This document shows, piece after piece, positions 1-7,428 of a stretch of DNA of 25,180 nucleotides; the stretch's first letter is position 1, and each line of letters opens with the position of its first letter. The stretch is from CAYLMG01 sp964464635 (lineage in GTDB: Bacteria > Planctomycetota > Phycisphaerae > Sedimentisphaerales > Anaerobacaceae): contig CAYXGT010000037.1 of assembly GCA_964464635.1 (NCBI GenBank), positions 1-25,180 of the forward strand, given 5' to 3'. The notes beneath the pieces are model-generated. The model worked only from the letters and a program-made list of their open reading frames with translations, ran no database searches and was not told the origin of the DNA. The translations under genes were made by a program, and so were the position numbers.

Positions 1-680
1 TTGTGCTGGAATTATTAAAGCAGGGACGGATTGTCGCCGGTCTTGACATAAACACCGACCAGTTAGCCGAGCTGCAAAAGATTGTCGGTGACGCCGGCTT
101 TGACGTCATAACAAAGTGCGTCGATATCACGAATACGGAACAGTTCGAATCGACACTTGAGCAATTAGCCGGTGAGCACAGCGGCATAGGCATCCTCGTG
201 AACAATGCAGGCATTACACGTGACAATCTTATTTTACGGATGAGCGATGAGGAATTCGACGCGGTCATAAAGGTAAATCTGAGAGCGGCGTTTGTTGCTG
301 TAAGAACCGCAGTGAGGTCAATGATGCGAGCTAAGTTCGGCCGTATTATTTCACTCAGCTCTGTTTCCGGCATTATGGGCAACGCGGGACAGGCAAACTA
401 CGCAGCCAGCAAGGCCGGCCTCATCGGCCTGACCAAGACCGTCGCTCGTGAGTTTGCCTCGAAAAACATCACTGCAAACTGTATAGCTCCGGGTTTTATT
501 GTCACCGAAATGACCGATAAACTCCCCGATATGGTTAAAGAAGCAGCGAAAAAGCTGATACCATTAAGAAGATTCGGGACAGTTGAAGACGTGGCTTGTG
601 CGGTTGCTTTTCTTGCATCCGATGACGCAGGCTATATTACAGGTCAGGTTCTTTGTATAGATGGAGGGATGGCTATGTAA
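1..680 (+). CDS. fabG: 3-oxoacyl-[ACP] reductase FabG, 5' end cut by window edge
   Basis: Cytoplasmic short-chain dehydrogenase that reduces 3-oxoacyl-ACP with NADPH in type II fatty acid elongation. The readable frame starts at base 3 and gives 225 residues. FabG is usually about 245, so roughly the first 20 residues, including the Gly-rich TGxxxGIG cofactor loop, lie outside the window; the GTG at base 3 is not the real start. Visible hallmarks, in the numbering of the visible part, are NNAG (67-70), the catalytic Ser120, Tyr133 and Lys137 in the NYAASKAG segment with the normal 13-residue Ser-Tyr spacing, and the C-terminal GQVLCIDGG stretch. The ACP and FabF genes that follow on the same strand support a fatty-acid role rather than a generic dehydrogenase. 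Family assignment is near certain; FabG against a close paralogue rests partly on these neighbours. Confidence 0.93.
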   Translation, partial: VLELLKQGRIVAGLDINTDQLAELQKIVGDAGFDVITKCVDITNTEQFESTLEQLAGEHSGIGILVNNAGITRDNLILRMSDEEFDAVIKVNLRAAFVAVRTAVRSMMRAKFGRIISLSSVSGIMGNAGQANYAASKAGLIGLTKTVAREFASKNITANCIAPGFIVTEMTDKLPDMVKEAAKKLIPLRRFGTVEDVACAVAFLASDDAGYITGQVLCIDGGMAM

Positions 681-815
681 AGATGAAAATTAGTTTGTTT
701 GCGGCGGTAAAAAATTTAAAAAAACATTTGTAAATCAATTTCTTTATCGGTATATTACCGCCCAATGCGAAGTTAAGACGATTGTAATAGAAAAGATTTT
801 AAGTCCTGTTTGACT

Positions 816-821
816 AAGGAG
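816..821 (+). promoter_or_regulatory. Ribosome binding site that sets the acpP start
   Basis: AAGGAG lies 9 nt upstream of the GTG at 831. The longer reading from a TTG at 810 would place this Shine-Dalgarno inside the coding region and add residues that ACPs lack, so GTG 831 is preferred. Confidence 0.75.
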
Positions 822-830
822 AGAAATAAA

Positions 831-1106
831 GTGAGTCCTGAAGAAGTAAATATCAAGGTGATTGAGGAAAAAGTAATCGATATTATTTGTGAGCAGATGG
901 GTGTTGACAGGTCCGAAGTAACACGGGAAACCTCTTTCATTAACGACTTAAATGCCGATTCACTCGATACTGTCGAGCTCGTTATGGAATTCGAGGATGA
1001 ATTCGATACAAGCATACCTGACGAAGACGCCGAAAAAATACAGACCGTAGGCGCCGCCATCGATTACGTTGCCAAAGTTCTGCAGTCTAAAAAAAGCGAG
1101 CAGTAA
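831..1106 (+). CDS. acpP: Acyl carrier protein
   Basis: Small acidic cytoplasmic carrier that holds growing acyl chains on a 4'-phosphopantetheine arm. From the GTG at 831 it encodes 91 residues, a little longer than the usual 75-85 because of a short Lys/Ser-rich C-terminal tail. The phosphopantetheine attachment Ser44 sits in the canonical LNADSLDTVEL motif, followed by the conserved acidic helix II (MEFEDEFDTSIPDEDAEKI) that partner enzymes dock on. It lies 150 bp after fabG and 14 bp before fabF on the same strand, the usual fab cluster order. The 681-830 spacer holds no gene. The start was chosen from the Shine-Dalgarno at 816-821. Identification is very secure. Confidence 0.96.
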   Translation: MSPEEVNIKVIEEKVIDIICEQMGVDRSEVTRETSFINDLNADSLDTVELVMEFEDEFDTSIPDEDAEKIQTVGAAIDYVAKVLQSKKSEQ

Positions 1107-1120
1107 AAGATTATTTCAAG

Positions 1121-2365
1121 ATGACTAAACGACGGGTTGTTATTACAGGCTTGGGCTGTGTTACCGCCTTGGGACAGTCGGTTAATCTGCTTTTTGACTC
1201 TCTTTGCGAGGGGAAAAGCGGCATCTCTTATATTGAACATTTCGATGCCAGCCGGTTTACGGTAACTTTCGGCGGTGAAATAAAAGATTTTGACATAACC
1301 GAGTACGTCAACACAAGAGAAGCAAAGAGAATGGACCGCTTTACCCGGCTTGCAGTTGCTGCTGCAATACAAGCGGTCAACGACAGCGGACTTGATTTCT
1401 CGAAAGAAGAGCCCTTCCGATGCGGCGTCATCGTCGGAACCGGAATCGGAGGCATCAAGGAAATCGAGGAACAGCACGTAAGGCTTCTTGAAAAAGGACC
1501 CAGAAAGTTATCACCCTTCTGCGTTCCAAGGCTTATGAGCAATGCTGCCAGCGGTAGCATTGCTATCTATTACGGCCTCAAAGGCCCGAATATGGCCATA
1601 TCGAGCGCCTGTGCCTCCGGCTCTCACGCAATAGGCGAGGCGTTTTGCAATATCGTTTCCGGAAGAAGTGATATAATGGTTACCGGCGGCTCCGAAGCTG
1701 CTCTCACTCCAATTGGGCTTGCCTCATTCTGTGCAGCAAAGTCGCTTAGTACCCGTAACGATAATCCACAGGCTGCCTCAAGACCTTTTGATAGGGACCG
1801 TGACGGCTTCGTCCTCGCTGAAGGTGCCGGTATCCTGATTCTCGAAGAATATGAGCACGCAAAAAAACGAAACGCAAAAATATATGCGGAATTTCTCGGC
1901 TACGGTGCTACCGACGACGGCTATCATATCACCGCACCTCTCGAAAACGGCGAAGGTGCCGCAAAGGCAATGGAACTGGCACTTGAAGCCGGCTGCATTG
2001 AAAAACAAAAAGTCGACTATATAAACGCTCACGGCACAGGCACGCAATTAAACGATATTGCTGAAATCGCTGCGGTAAAATCCTTCTTCGGTGATTACAC
2101 TTACAATTTATTAATAAGCTCGACCAAAAGCTGTCTCGGCCATTCTCTCGGAGCTACCGGTGCGATTGAGCTTATTGTCTGCTGCAAGGTAATCGAAAAA
2201 TCCATTATCCCCCCTACTATAAACCTTGATAATATTGAGCCGAAATGCGACCCTAAGATTGACTATGTGCCCTGGAAAGCAAAGCAAAGGAAGGTGGATA
2301 TCGCCATAAGCAATTCTCTCGGTTTTGGCGGACACAACGCCTGCCTCGCAATCGGGAAAATCTAA
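1121..2365 (+). CDS. fabF: 3-oxoacyl-[ACP] synthase II (KAS II) FabF
   Basis: Condensing enzyme that elongates acyl-ACP with malonyl-ACP in the cytoplasm. The 414-residue length matches the family. The thiolase-fold catalytic triad is complete: Cys164 in SSACASGSH, His304 in NAHGTGTQLND and His341 in CLGHSLGATGA, aligned one residue off the E. coli numbering. The usual GFGGHNA end of KAS enzymes is present near the C terminus. It starts 14 bp after acpP, behind only a weak Shine-Dalgarno, so translation may be coupled to acpP. A 12-bp perfect palindrome, AAAGCCGGCTTT, begins on the last base of the stop codon (2365-2376), but no T-run follows and it is not a convincing terminator. FabF is favoured over FabB by the acpP linkage. 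Confidence 0.96.
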   Translation: MTKRRVVITGLGCVTALGQSVNLLFDSLCEGKSGISYIEHFDASRFTVTFGGEIKDFDITEYVNTREAKRMDRFTRLAVAAAIQAVNDSGLDFSKEEPFRCGVIVGTGIGGIKEIEEQHVRLLEKGPRKLSPFCVPRLMSNAASGSIAIYYGLKGPNMAISSACASGSHAIGEAFCNIVSGRSDIMVTGGSEAALTPIGLASFCAAKSLSTRNDNPQAASRPFDRDRDGFVLAEGAGILILEEYEHAKKRNAKIYAEFLGYGATDDGYHITAPLENGEGAAKAMELALEAGCIEKQKVDYINAHGTGTQLNDIAEIAAVKSFFGDYTYNLLISSTKSCLGHSLGATGAIELIVCCKVIEKSIIPPTINLDNIEPKCDPKIDYVPWKAKQRKVDIAISNSLGFGGHNACLAIGKI

Positions 2366-2549
2366 AAGCCGGCTTTATTTACAGAGCACCGTAAAATAAG
2401 CTGAAATGTCATCACGAAGTATAAAACTTTTTGAAAAATATACTTCTCTCTGTTAAAATAAAAGTAATGATGATATTCTATTGAATTCGATTACAGCGAC
2501 CCGGCAGGATTCTTTATAAAAACGTCGTTGGATAAACGGATATCGTAAA

Positions 2550-3776
2550 ATGAATAAGTTTGTTGTTATTGTTGTGTTGGTTTCAGTAGGCCTGGCCTGC
2601 ATCATCGGCTGCACATCTACCGAACACAAAACTCAAAACATCCCGCCGACAGAAAGCACCAAAAAACCACAGTATAGTATTCAGACTGAGAAGGCTGAAT
2701 CCAACCAAAATCCTGCACAGGATATACAAACCGCAGTTCCTGAGCCAAACCACCCTGCCGAGTCCAAACAAGAGCCAAACCACCCTGCCGAGTCCAAACA
2801 AGAGCCAAACCACCCTGCCGAGGCTAAACAAGAGCCAAACCACCCTGCCGAGGCTAAACAAGAGCCAAACCACCCTGCCGAGTCCAAACAAGAGCCAAAC
2901 GAACCTGTAATTATTAAAACAGAACCTGACGAACCGAATGAGCCGCAAATCTCAAAGGCAGACCCCAACGAGCCTGACGACTCGAATTTTCCGCCGCAGG
3001 TTGACTTCCACGAAAAGTGTGCTCCAATCCTGACCACTTATGTGGACACTACAGGAATGGTTGACTACCCGAATCTGAAAAGAAGAAGAGTCGAATTAAG
3101 AGATTTGCTCCAGGAATTTAAAAACCTTGACCAAAACAAATATAAATCCTGGCCGAGAGAAGATAAAATCGCCTTTTGGATTAACGCTTATAACATACAG
3201 CTTCTTAATATCATCATCGAAAATTACCCCATAGAATCTGACCCCTTTTCAAGAATTTTCAAATGGCCGCCGGACAGCGTAAGATATATCGATAGAAAAC
3301 TCAGCGGTATCGAAAAGCAAAAGTTTAATATTATGAATGAAGAATTTACTCTTGAGCGCATCGAGAGGCGTTTTTTCCACGAGCAGTTCAACGAGCCAAA
3401 GGCATTTTTAGCACTGTTCCACGGCGGCCTGTCGGGCCCGTCTCTGCTTAATAAACCTTACTATGGTAAAACCCTTTATCAGCAACTGGAAGAGCAAATC
3501 AAGAAAACACTCTTACACTCCGAATCCTTTACAATCGACTCCGACAAACATATTGTATATCTGCATTCCATACTCCAGCCGGAAAGCTGGTACGGAAATT
3601 ATTTTCTCGATAAATATAAAATTGAAAAATGGTTCAAAGACCAGACGCCAGAGGTCAGGGCGGTTATAAATTTCCTCACGGAATATCTTACCGAACAGCA
3701 GGTTAACTACCTTAAATTTGAAAATTACACTGTCAAGTTCTCCCCCTATAACTGGAGACTGAACGAGAGAAGATAG
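2550..3776 (+). CDS. DUF547 lipoprotein with a repetitive Pro/Asn/Glu linker
   Basis: Predicted cell-envelope lipoprotein of unknown function, 408 residues. A hydrophobic N terminus ends in a lipobox (I18-I19-G20-C21), suggesting lipidation at Cys21. Residues about 65-115 contain five near-identical copies of a 10-residue unit, EPNHPAESKQ (Ser or Ala at position 8), followed by a looser EP-rich stretch to about 150; this is probably an extended spacer holding the domain off the membrane. Residues from about 151 to the end form a DUF547 domain, recognised by the AFWINAYN motif (208-215) and the FHGG...P..NKPYYG segment. In many DUF547 proteins the latter motif contains a Cys-x-x-x-Cys-P-like core; here Gly/Ser residues replace it. 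It stands alone between fabF and metK with ordinary spacers on each side. The DUF547 and lipoprotein calls are firm; no biochemical role is known to me. Confidence 0.85.
   Translation: MNKFVVIVVLVSVGLACIIGCTSTEHKTQNIPPTESTKKPQYSIQTEKAESNQNPAQDIQTAVPEPNHPAESKQEPNHPAESKQEPNHPAEAKQEPNHPAEAKQEPNHPAESKQEPNEPVIIKTEPDEPNEPQISKADPNEPDDSNFPPQVDFHEKCAPILTTYVDTTGMVDYPNLKRRRVELRDLLQEFKNLDQNKYKSWPREDKIAFWINAYNIQLLNIIIENYPIESDPFSRIFKWPPDSVRYIDRKLSGIEKQKFNIMNEEFTLERIERRFFHEQFNEPKAFLALFHGGLSGPSLLNKPYYGKTLYQQLEEQIKKTLLHSESFTIDSDKHIVYLHSILQPESWYGNYFLDKYKIEKWFKDQTPEVRAVINFLTEYLTEQQVNYLKFENYTVKFSPYNWRLNERR
2742..2900 (+). repeat. In-frame 30-bp tandem repeat inside the DUF547 lipoprotein gene
   Basis: Five complete 30-bp units (2742-2771, 2772-2801, 2802-2831, 2832-2861, 2862-2891) and a 9-bp partial sixth. 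Units begin GAGCCAAACCACCCTGCCGA and differ only at the Ser/Ala codon. There are no spacers between units, and the period is a multiple of three, so copy-number change preserves the frame. Confidence 0.97.
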
Positions 3777-3824
3777 CCCGGCCAATCATAATATTAATAT
3801 AATTATTCTCTCGCGATTTTCAGT

Positions 3825-3852
3825 TTGACAGAAGCTGATAATTCACTAAAAT
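3825..3852 (+). promoter_or_regulatory. Candidate sigma70-type promoter for metK
   Basis: A perfect TTGACA (3825-3830) is followed after 16 nt by TAAAAT (3847-3852), five of six matches to the -10 consensus. The implied start site lies about 45 nt upstream of metK. No SAM riboswitch fold was recognised in the 126-bp spacer. Confidence 0.6.
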
Positions 3853-3902
3853 CACTGTTTTATCCAGGCAATTAGCCGTTTTTTTGAAAGGTCGAATCGA
3901 AA

Positions 3903-5099
3903 ATGACGAAAAAATATATTCATACCAATCCACATTGTGATATGCACAAATATCTGTTCACGAGCGAATCGGTTACTATGGGCCACCCCGACAAAATCGC
4001 CGACTGCATATCCGACTCGATTCTTGATGCAATGCTCGCCCATGACAAGAAAAGCAGGGTCGCCTGCGAAACAATGGTCAAAACATCAATGGTCCTCGTC
4101 GCCGGCGAAATAACCTCCAGGTCAACCGTCAACATTCCCGATGTCGTCCGCGATACAATCAGAAAAATCGGTTACACCAGCCCGGAGATTGGTTTCGACT
4201 ATAAAAGCTGCACAGTCCTCGTCAACATCGAAAAGCAAAGCCTCGACATCGCTCAGGGCGTCGACGAAGGCGCCGGCCTGCACAAAGAACAGGGTGCCGG
4301 TGACCAGGGTATTATGTTCGGTTACGCCTGCAGAGAAACCCCTTCTCTTATGCCGCTTCCTATCTCTCTCGCACAGGCCCTTACGCTGAGACTCGAAAAG
4401 ACAAGGCTTTCTAAAAAGCTTGCCTGGCTCAGACCGGATGGTAAAAGCCAGGTAACCGTGGAATATGAAAATGGAAAACCGAAGCGTATCCACACAGTCG
4501 TCATTGCGGCTCAGCACGACCCTTCTATAAAGTACAAAGACCTGAGAAAACAAATCATCGAAAAAGTCATTCTGCCCGTTCTGCCGAAAAAACTCGTCGA
4601 TAAAAAAATCATTTACCACATAAACCCGACCGGCCGGTTCGTCTATGGCGGCCCGTATGCCGATTGCGGCCTGACAGGAAGGAAAATCATCGTCGATACC
4701 TACGGCGGCAGAGGAAGCCATGGCGGCGGCTGTTTCAGCGGAAAAGACCCCTCGAAGGTTGACAGGACCGCGAGCTATATGGCCCGCCACATCGCGAAGA
4801 ATATCGTCGCTGCCGGCCTTGCAGACGCCTGCGAAATCCAGCTCTCTTACGCAATCGGTGTCGCTGAGCCCATATCTGTGCTGATTGATACCGAAAGGAC
4901 CGCGAAGGTAAGCGAGAAAAAGATAAGTCAGCTTGTACGGAAGTTTTTCCCGCTCACGCCGAGAGCGATGATTGATTATTTGAAGCTGGACAGACCCATT
5001 TATTTTGACACTGCTCATGGCGGCCATTTCGGCCGAAACCTGCCAAACTTCACCTGGGAAAAAACCGACGTAGCCCCCAAACTCCGAAAAAGCATTTAG
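3903..5099 (+). CDS. metK: S-adenosylmethionine synthase (methionine adenosyltransferase)
   Basis: Cytoplasmic enzyme making S-adenosylmethionine from ATP and methionine, with Mg2+ and K+ and release of phosphate and pyrophosphate. The 398-residue length fits bacterial MetK. Signature elements in order: ESVTMGHPDK with the catalytic His28, the adenine-loop motif GAGDQGIMFGY (131-141), INPTGRFVYGGP (240-251) and the P-loop-like GGGCFSGKDPSKVDR (274-288). The glycine-rich segment reads GSHGGGCFSGKD where many MetKs have GAHGGGAFSGKD, a mild variant that keeps the Lys and Asp. The start at 3903 is preferred over an internal ATG at 3942 because GAAAGG (3886-3891) lies 11 nt upstream. It is probably monocistronic with its own promoter. 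Identification is very secure. Confidence 0.97.
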   Translation: MTKKYIHTNPHCDMHKYLFTSESVTMGHPDKIADCISDSILDAMLAHDKKSRVACETMVKTSMVLVAGEITSRSTVNIPDVVRDTIRKIGYTSPEIGFDYKSCTVLVNIEKQSLDIAQGVDEGAGLHKEQGAGDQGIMFGYACRETPSLMPLPISLAQALTLRLEKTRLSKKLAWLRPDGKSQVTVEYENGKPKRIHTVVIAAQHDPSIKYKDLRKQIIEKVILPVLPKKLVDKKIIYHINPTGRFVYGGPYADCGLTGRKIIVDTYGGRGSHGGGCFSGKDPSKVDRTASYMARHIAKNIVAAGLADACEIQLSYAIGVAEPISVLIDTERTAKVSEKKISQLVRKFFPLTPRAMIDYLKLDRPIYFDTAHGGHFGRNLPNFTWEKTDVAPKLRKSI

Positions 5100-5123
5100 C
5101 ATCGCCGTCATCGGTAGATAGAT

Positions 5124-5160
5124 TTCACCACAGAGACCGCGGAGGACGCAGAGATTTTCA
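5124..5160. repeat. Dispersed 'CTCTGCG' repeat, copy A
   Basis: The minus strand reads AATCTCTGCGTCCTCCGCGG then TCTCTGTGGTGAA. It is clearly related to 9518-9553 and 22891-22928, which share the pattern TCTC-n-GCGTTCTTTGCG-nACT-TGCGGTGAA with substitutions. Three copies in 25 kb, all intergenic. Confidence 0.7.
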
Positions 5161-5177
5161 GACAGGATGACAGGATA
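5159..5177 (+). repeat. ACAGGATGACAGGATA repeat, copy 1
   Basis: CAGACAGGATGACAGGATA occurs here and again at 5660-5678 in identical form, directly after the copy A repeat. It is internally repetitive (ACAGGATGACAGGATA). Confidence 0.75.
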
Positions 5178-5373
5178 TTCTGCTGACTTTGGTGTACTCA
5201 TATAAATTTGCTCTTTAATGCGAGCATTACACGCCAATTTCACTCGTCCACAAGAACGCTTGCGCATTCTTTTTGTTAAAGTCAGCAGAAAAACAATGTT
5301 ACAGCAAAATCTTCCTCGACCACGAGAATGATCTGCATTCTTAGTTTGTAAGTCAGCAAAACACGAAATATTG

Positions 5374-5460
5374 TTAACCGCGGATTTACGCAGATTATCG
5401 CTGATTATGCTTTTTGGTACAGAGAATATTTTAGCCACTGATTCACACAGATTTACACAG
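5374..5460 (+). repeat. AACCGCGGATTTACGCAGATT family, two copies
   Basis: TTAACCGCGGATTTACGCAG starts at 5374, and a diverged copy, GCCACTGATTCACACAGATT, at about 5434-5460. Further relatives lie at 6208-6234, 20624-20659 and 22931-22959, all outside genes. Confidence 0.7.
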
Positions 5461-5559
5461 CAGTTAACGCTGCTGGCTGCACACCATCCTCTCAGGATGT
5501 GCTCCGAAGTTAAAATTTCATTCCTTAACGGCGAATCGAATTTACCTATTTTAACATAA

Positions 5560-5650
5560 TTGGCTTTGAAATTGGGTTCGTTCAGTAAAAACAAAGCCAA
5601 TATTGGGCTAAAATTGGGTTTGAATTGGCTTTGTTTGGCTTTGTTTTTTG
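5560..5650. repeat. AT-rich block of ATTGGCTTTG / ATTGGGTTTG units
   Basis: Repeated degenerate units, ATTGGCTTTG and ATTGGGTTYG, with one inverted copy: TTGGCTTTG (5560-5568) pairs with CAAAGCCAA (5592-5600). Another unit, AATTGGCTTTGTTT, lies at 5747-5760. Nothing suggests coding. Confidence 0.65.
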
Positions 5651-5659
5651 GGTCATTTC

Positions 5660-5678
5660 CAGACAGGATGACAGGATA
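5660..5678 (+). repeat. ACAGGATGACAGGATA repeat, copy 2
   Basis: Exact second copy of CAGACAGGATGACAGGATA found at 5159-5177. Confidence 0.75.
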
Positions 5679-5721
5679 AATATTTATATAACACTCTATA
5701 TGTAAAGGACTTAGCAAAAGT

Positions 5722-5742
5722 CCACGGGCTGGAAGCCCGTGG
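5722..5742. repeat. Perfect palindrome (REP-like hairpin)
   Basis: CCACGGGCT (5722-5730), a 3-nt loop GGA, then AGCCCGTGG (5734-5742): a 9-bp perfect GC-rich stem. There is no following T-run, so it resembles a REP-like palindrome rather than a terminator. Confidence 0.7.
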
Positions 5743-5824
5743 TACAAATTGGCTTTGTTTTGCATAAAAAGGTGTGATTTGTAGATTTCTCTCGACAAAT
5801 GTAGAGGGCCGAGGACAGAGAATA

Positions 5825-5870
5825 AACGTCCAACATAGAACGTCGAACACCCAACTTTCAATAAAAAACA
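5825..5870. repeat. Degenerate AACGTCNAACA tandem element
   Basis: AACGTCCAACATAGAACGTC followed by GAACACCCAACTTTC repeats a roughly 10-nt unit ending in AACA/AAC. Such 'CAACATCGAACA' strings are known as intergenic filler in many environmental genomes. Confidence 0.55.
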
Positions 5871-6043
5871 GGGAAATGAGGATGGATTCTCGATTTTATA
5901 TACTCCATGATCGAAACCGGATTCCCCATGCTCGTGGTTATTTGACATTTGTTAGTCCTTGATTATTATTTATTACTTATGATTTATGATTGTTAAGTAA
6001 CTCCTTAATAGAAAAGAAGTTATGAATAATAATTGACGTGAAC

Positions 6044-6137
6044 TGTCCGCCTACGTCAAGACTTCGGCGAGACAAGCTGTTCTATCTTGCGGTTTCCTCC
6101 GCGTTACGTTCCGTCTTCGCCCATGCTACGACGGACA
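6044..6137. repeat. Inverted pair of TGTCCG-ended elements
   Basis: TGTCCGCCTACGTCAAGACT (from 6044) and, inverted, the sequence ending CATGCTACGACGGACA (to 6137) are relatives in opposite orientation around a spacer of about 35 bp. A smaller palindrome of the same type, TCCGCCATAGGCGGA, is at 22781-22795. Confidence 0.55.
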
Positions 6138-6207
6138 TGGTGTTTTCTAACACACAGAGGTATTATACTAATTAAGGACGTTTTATCAATAAAAAAATAA
6201 TAATTTA

Positions 6208-6234
6208 TTTAACCGCGGATTACACTGACTTATA
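6208..6234 (+). repeat. AACCGCGGATT family, diverged copy
   Basis: TTTAACCGCGGATTACACTG then ACTTATA, a shortened relative of the copy at 5374. It closes the repeat-filled spacer. Confidence 0.6.
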
Positions 6235-6280
6235 ATACATATTCTATAAAATATAGTATTGTTGTTTTGTCGAAATAGTA

Positions 6281-6286
6281 TATAAT
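6281..6286 (+). promoter_or_regulatory. -10 box candidate for the small Cys-rich gene
   Basis: A perfect TATAAT hexamer about 53 nt upstream of the ATG at 6340. The best -35 partner, TTGTTG (6259-6264, 16-nt spacing), matches only three positions. Confidence 0.4.
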
Positions 6287-6339
6287 GAACGGTCAAATCA
6301 TATATAAAAAGGGGCAAAAAAAAGAAAGCGAGGGATGTT

Positions 6340-6546
6340 ATGGCTCTTTACTATGTAAATAAAAAAGAACAAGCTAATGGGGACCATGAAGTTCACAAAT
6401 CAGACTGCGAATATTTACCAAGCCCAGAAAACAGGCTGTATTTAGGTGATTTTTCAAATTGCCACGATGCTGTGAAAAAAGCAAAAGAACATTACCCTCA
6501 GTCTAACGGTTGCTACTACTGTTCATATGAATGTCATACGACTTAA
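6340..6546 (+). CDS. Small conserved Cys-rich protein, function unknown
   Basis: A 68-residue protein with a good Shine-Dalgarno (GAGG at 6330-6333). Five cysteines (23, 41, 58, 61, 65) and two N-terminal histidines (16, 19) are spaced like a small metal-binding fold; the C terminus reads GCYYCSYECHTT, a CxxCxxxC pattern typical of zinc ribbons. I recognise the overall pattern, MALYYVN...NGDHEVHK..C..LP...YLGDF.NCHDAV..A...YP.SNGCYYC..ECH, as a small protein found scattered across unrelated bacteria, usually annotated hypothetical. It stands alone behind its own TATAAT box in an AT-rich accessory segment, consistent with horizontal spread. Reality of the gene is likely; any function beyond possible zinc binding is unknown. 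Confidence 0.8.
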   Translation: MALYYVNKKEQANGDHEVHKSDCEYLPSPENRLYLGDFSNCHDAVKKAKEHYPQSNGCYYCSYECHTT

Positions 6547-6750
6547 AATAATTAAGCAGCTAAAAGACAAATTCGTGTCAGTTAAATACCAGATAAAATT
6601 TCTTGTATGGTGGAAATGTGGAAATAGAAGGAATGATATAGTTTAAGGTGATATAATTCTCTGCTTAAAGAAGAAACCAAGAGATAGAGATACAACATAG
6701 TCAAAAATATTCAGTAACAAAGAAGTGAAAAAGGGGAGACAGAAAAAGAT

Positions 6751-7350
6751 ATGAAAAATCCACTAATCACAATAAAAGAAATATATAAAAAGAAAGAGAG
6801 ACAAGAGATTGGAGAAAAATTTATTGAAATAATGGAAATCATTTATGCCATAATTTTAGCTTGTGGAGTTGTTAAAATAGTTGAAGTTTTTCAATGGGAC
6901 ATTCCGCTCGACCGTTGGCTTTCAATATTAATCGCTGTTTTTGTTCTTATCAGGTTTTTCTTCGCTCCATCAAAGAACATTAAGATCCTTGTTAAGAAAG
7001 GGATAGGCTGGAAGTGGTCAATCATGCCGTATGATGTTCTAATTTTAATAACTCATTCATTTATTTATTATTGTATGTGCCTCAAAATACAAGAAATTGA
7101 AATATTTTATCTATATTTCTTTATACTGCTGTTTGTAAACTCGTCGTGGTTATTCACGATATGGTTTCGGCTCAAGAATGAGAAGATAACGTATATAAAG
7201 ATATGGGCTATCAGTAATTTGATATTCTCTGGAGTATATTTTGTTACGAGCATAATAGGATTAAAATTTTGGTTACTTTGGTTTGTTTTAGCTCTTTTGA
7301 ATTCTCTGATTGATCTTTTCATTACTTATCCCGATTATTTTCAGGATTAA
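6751..7350 (+). CDS. Polytopic membrane protein, function unknown
   Basis: A 199-residue inner-membrane protein with about five hydrophobic segments: roughly 28-46, 57-72, 93-110, 118-137 and 155-190 (the last long enough for two helices). The N terminus is Lys/Glu-rich and probably cytoplasmic; the C terminus is short and acidic. No enzymatic motif, Cys pair or transporter signature was seen. The composition is strongly AT-rich (many Ile, Phe, Lys), unlike the GC-richer housekeeping genes around the island, which suggests recent acquisition. AGGGGAG lies about 12 nt before the ATG, a longish but usable spacing. It converges on the restriction gene at 7429 with 78 bp between stops. It might be an accessory or immunity-type membrane protein, but nothing shows this. 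Confidence 0.65.
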   Translation: MKNPLITIKEIYKKKERQEIGEKFIEIMEIIYAIILACGVVKIVEVFQWDIPLDRWLSILIAVFVLIRFFFAPSKNIKILVKKGIGWKWSIMPYDVLILITHSFIYYCMCLKIQEIEIFYLYFFILLFVNSSWLFTIWFRLKNEKITYIKIWAISNLIFSGVYFVTSIIGLKFWLLWFVLALLNSLIDLFITYPDYFQD

Positions 7351-7428
7351 TTGTAAGTAATATATTTTAAGTAGGAAAAAAAAGGAAGAAAAAAACTGTC
7401 AGAAAACAATGGCTATTATTCACCAATT

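Larger units (their letters stand above)
5100..6339. other. 1.24-kb non-coding spacer filled with dispersed repeats
   Basis: No credible gene was seen on either strand. The stretch is a patchwork of short degenerate elements: a 'cagag'-type repeat (5124-5160), two copies of an ACAGGATGACAGGATA element, three copies of an AACCGCGGATT or CACAGATT element, an AT-rich block built on ATTGGCTTTG, a perfect hairpin (5722-5742), a CAACATAGAACGTCGAACAC element (5825-5870) and a pair of inverted TGTCCG-bounded elements (6044-6137). The long minus-strand frame through it is only open by chance, and its translation is repeat-like. Confidence 0.8.

Noticed and set aside
2365..2376. Terminator after fabF
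   Set aside because: AAAGCCGGCTTT is a perfect palindrome but leaves no loop and is not followed by a T-run.
2742..2900. Possible CRISPR array
   Set aside because: The 30-bp units abut directly with no spacers and are in frame inside a gene.
3777..3902. SAM riboswitch upstream of metK
   Set aside because: The 126-bp spacer shows no recognisable SAM-I, SAM-II or SAM/SAH core; it is explained by a simple promoter and ribosome site.
4122..5948. 608-residue minus-strand open frame across metK and the repeat-filled spacer
   Set aside because: It is antisense to an unmistakable metK and continues into dispersed repeats. Its translation has no family resemblance and mirrors the repeat units.
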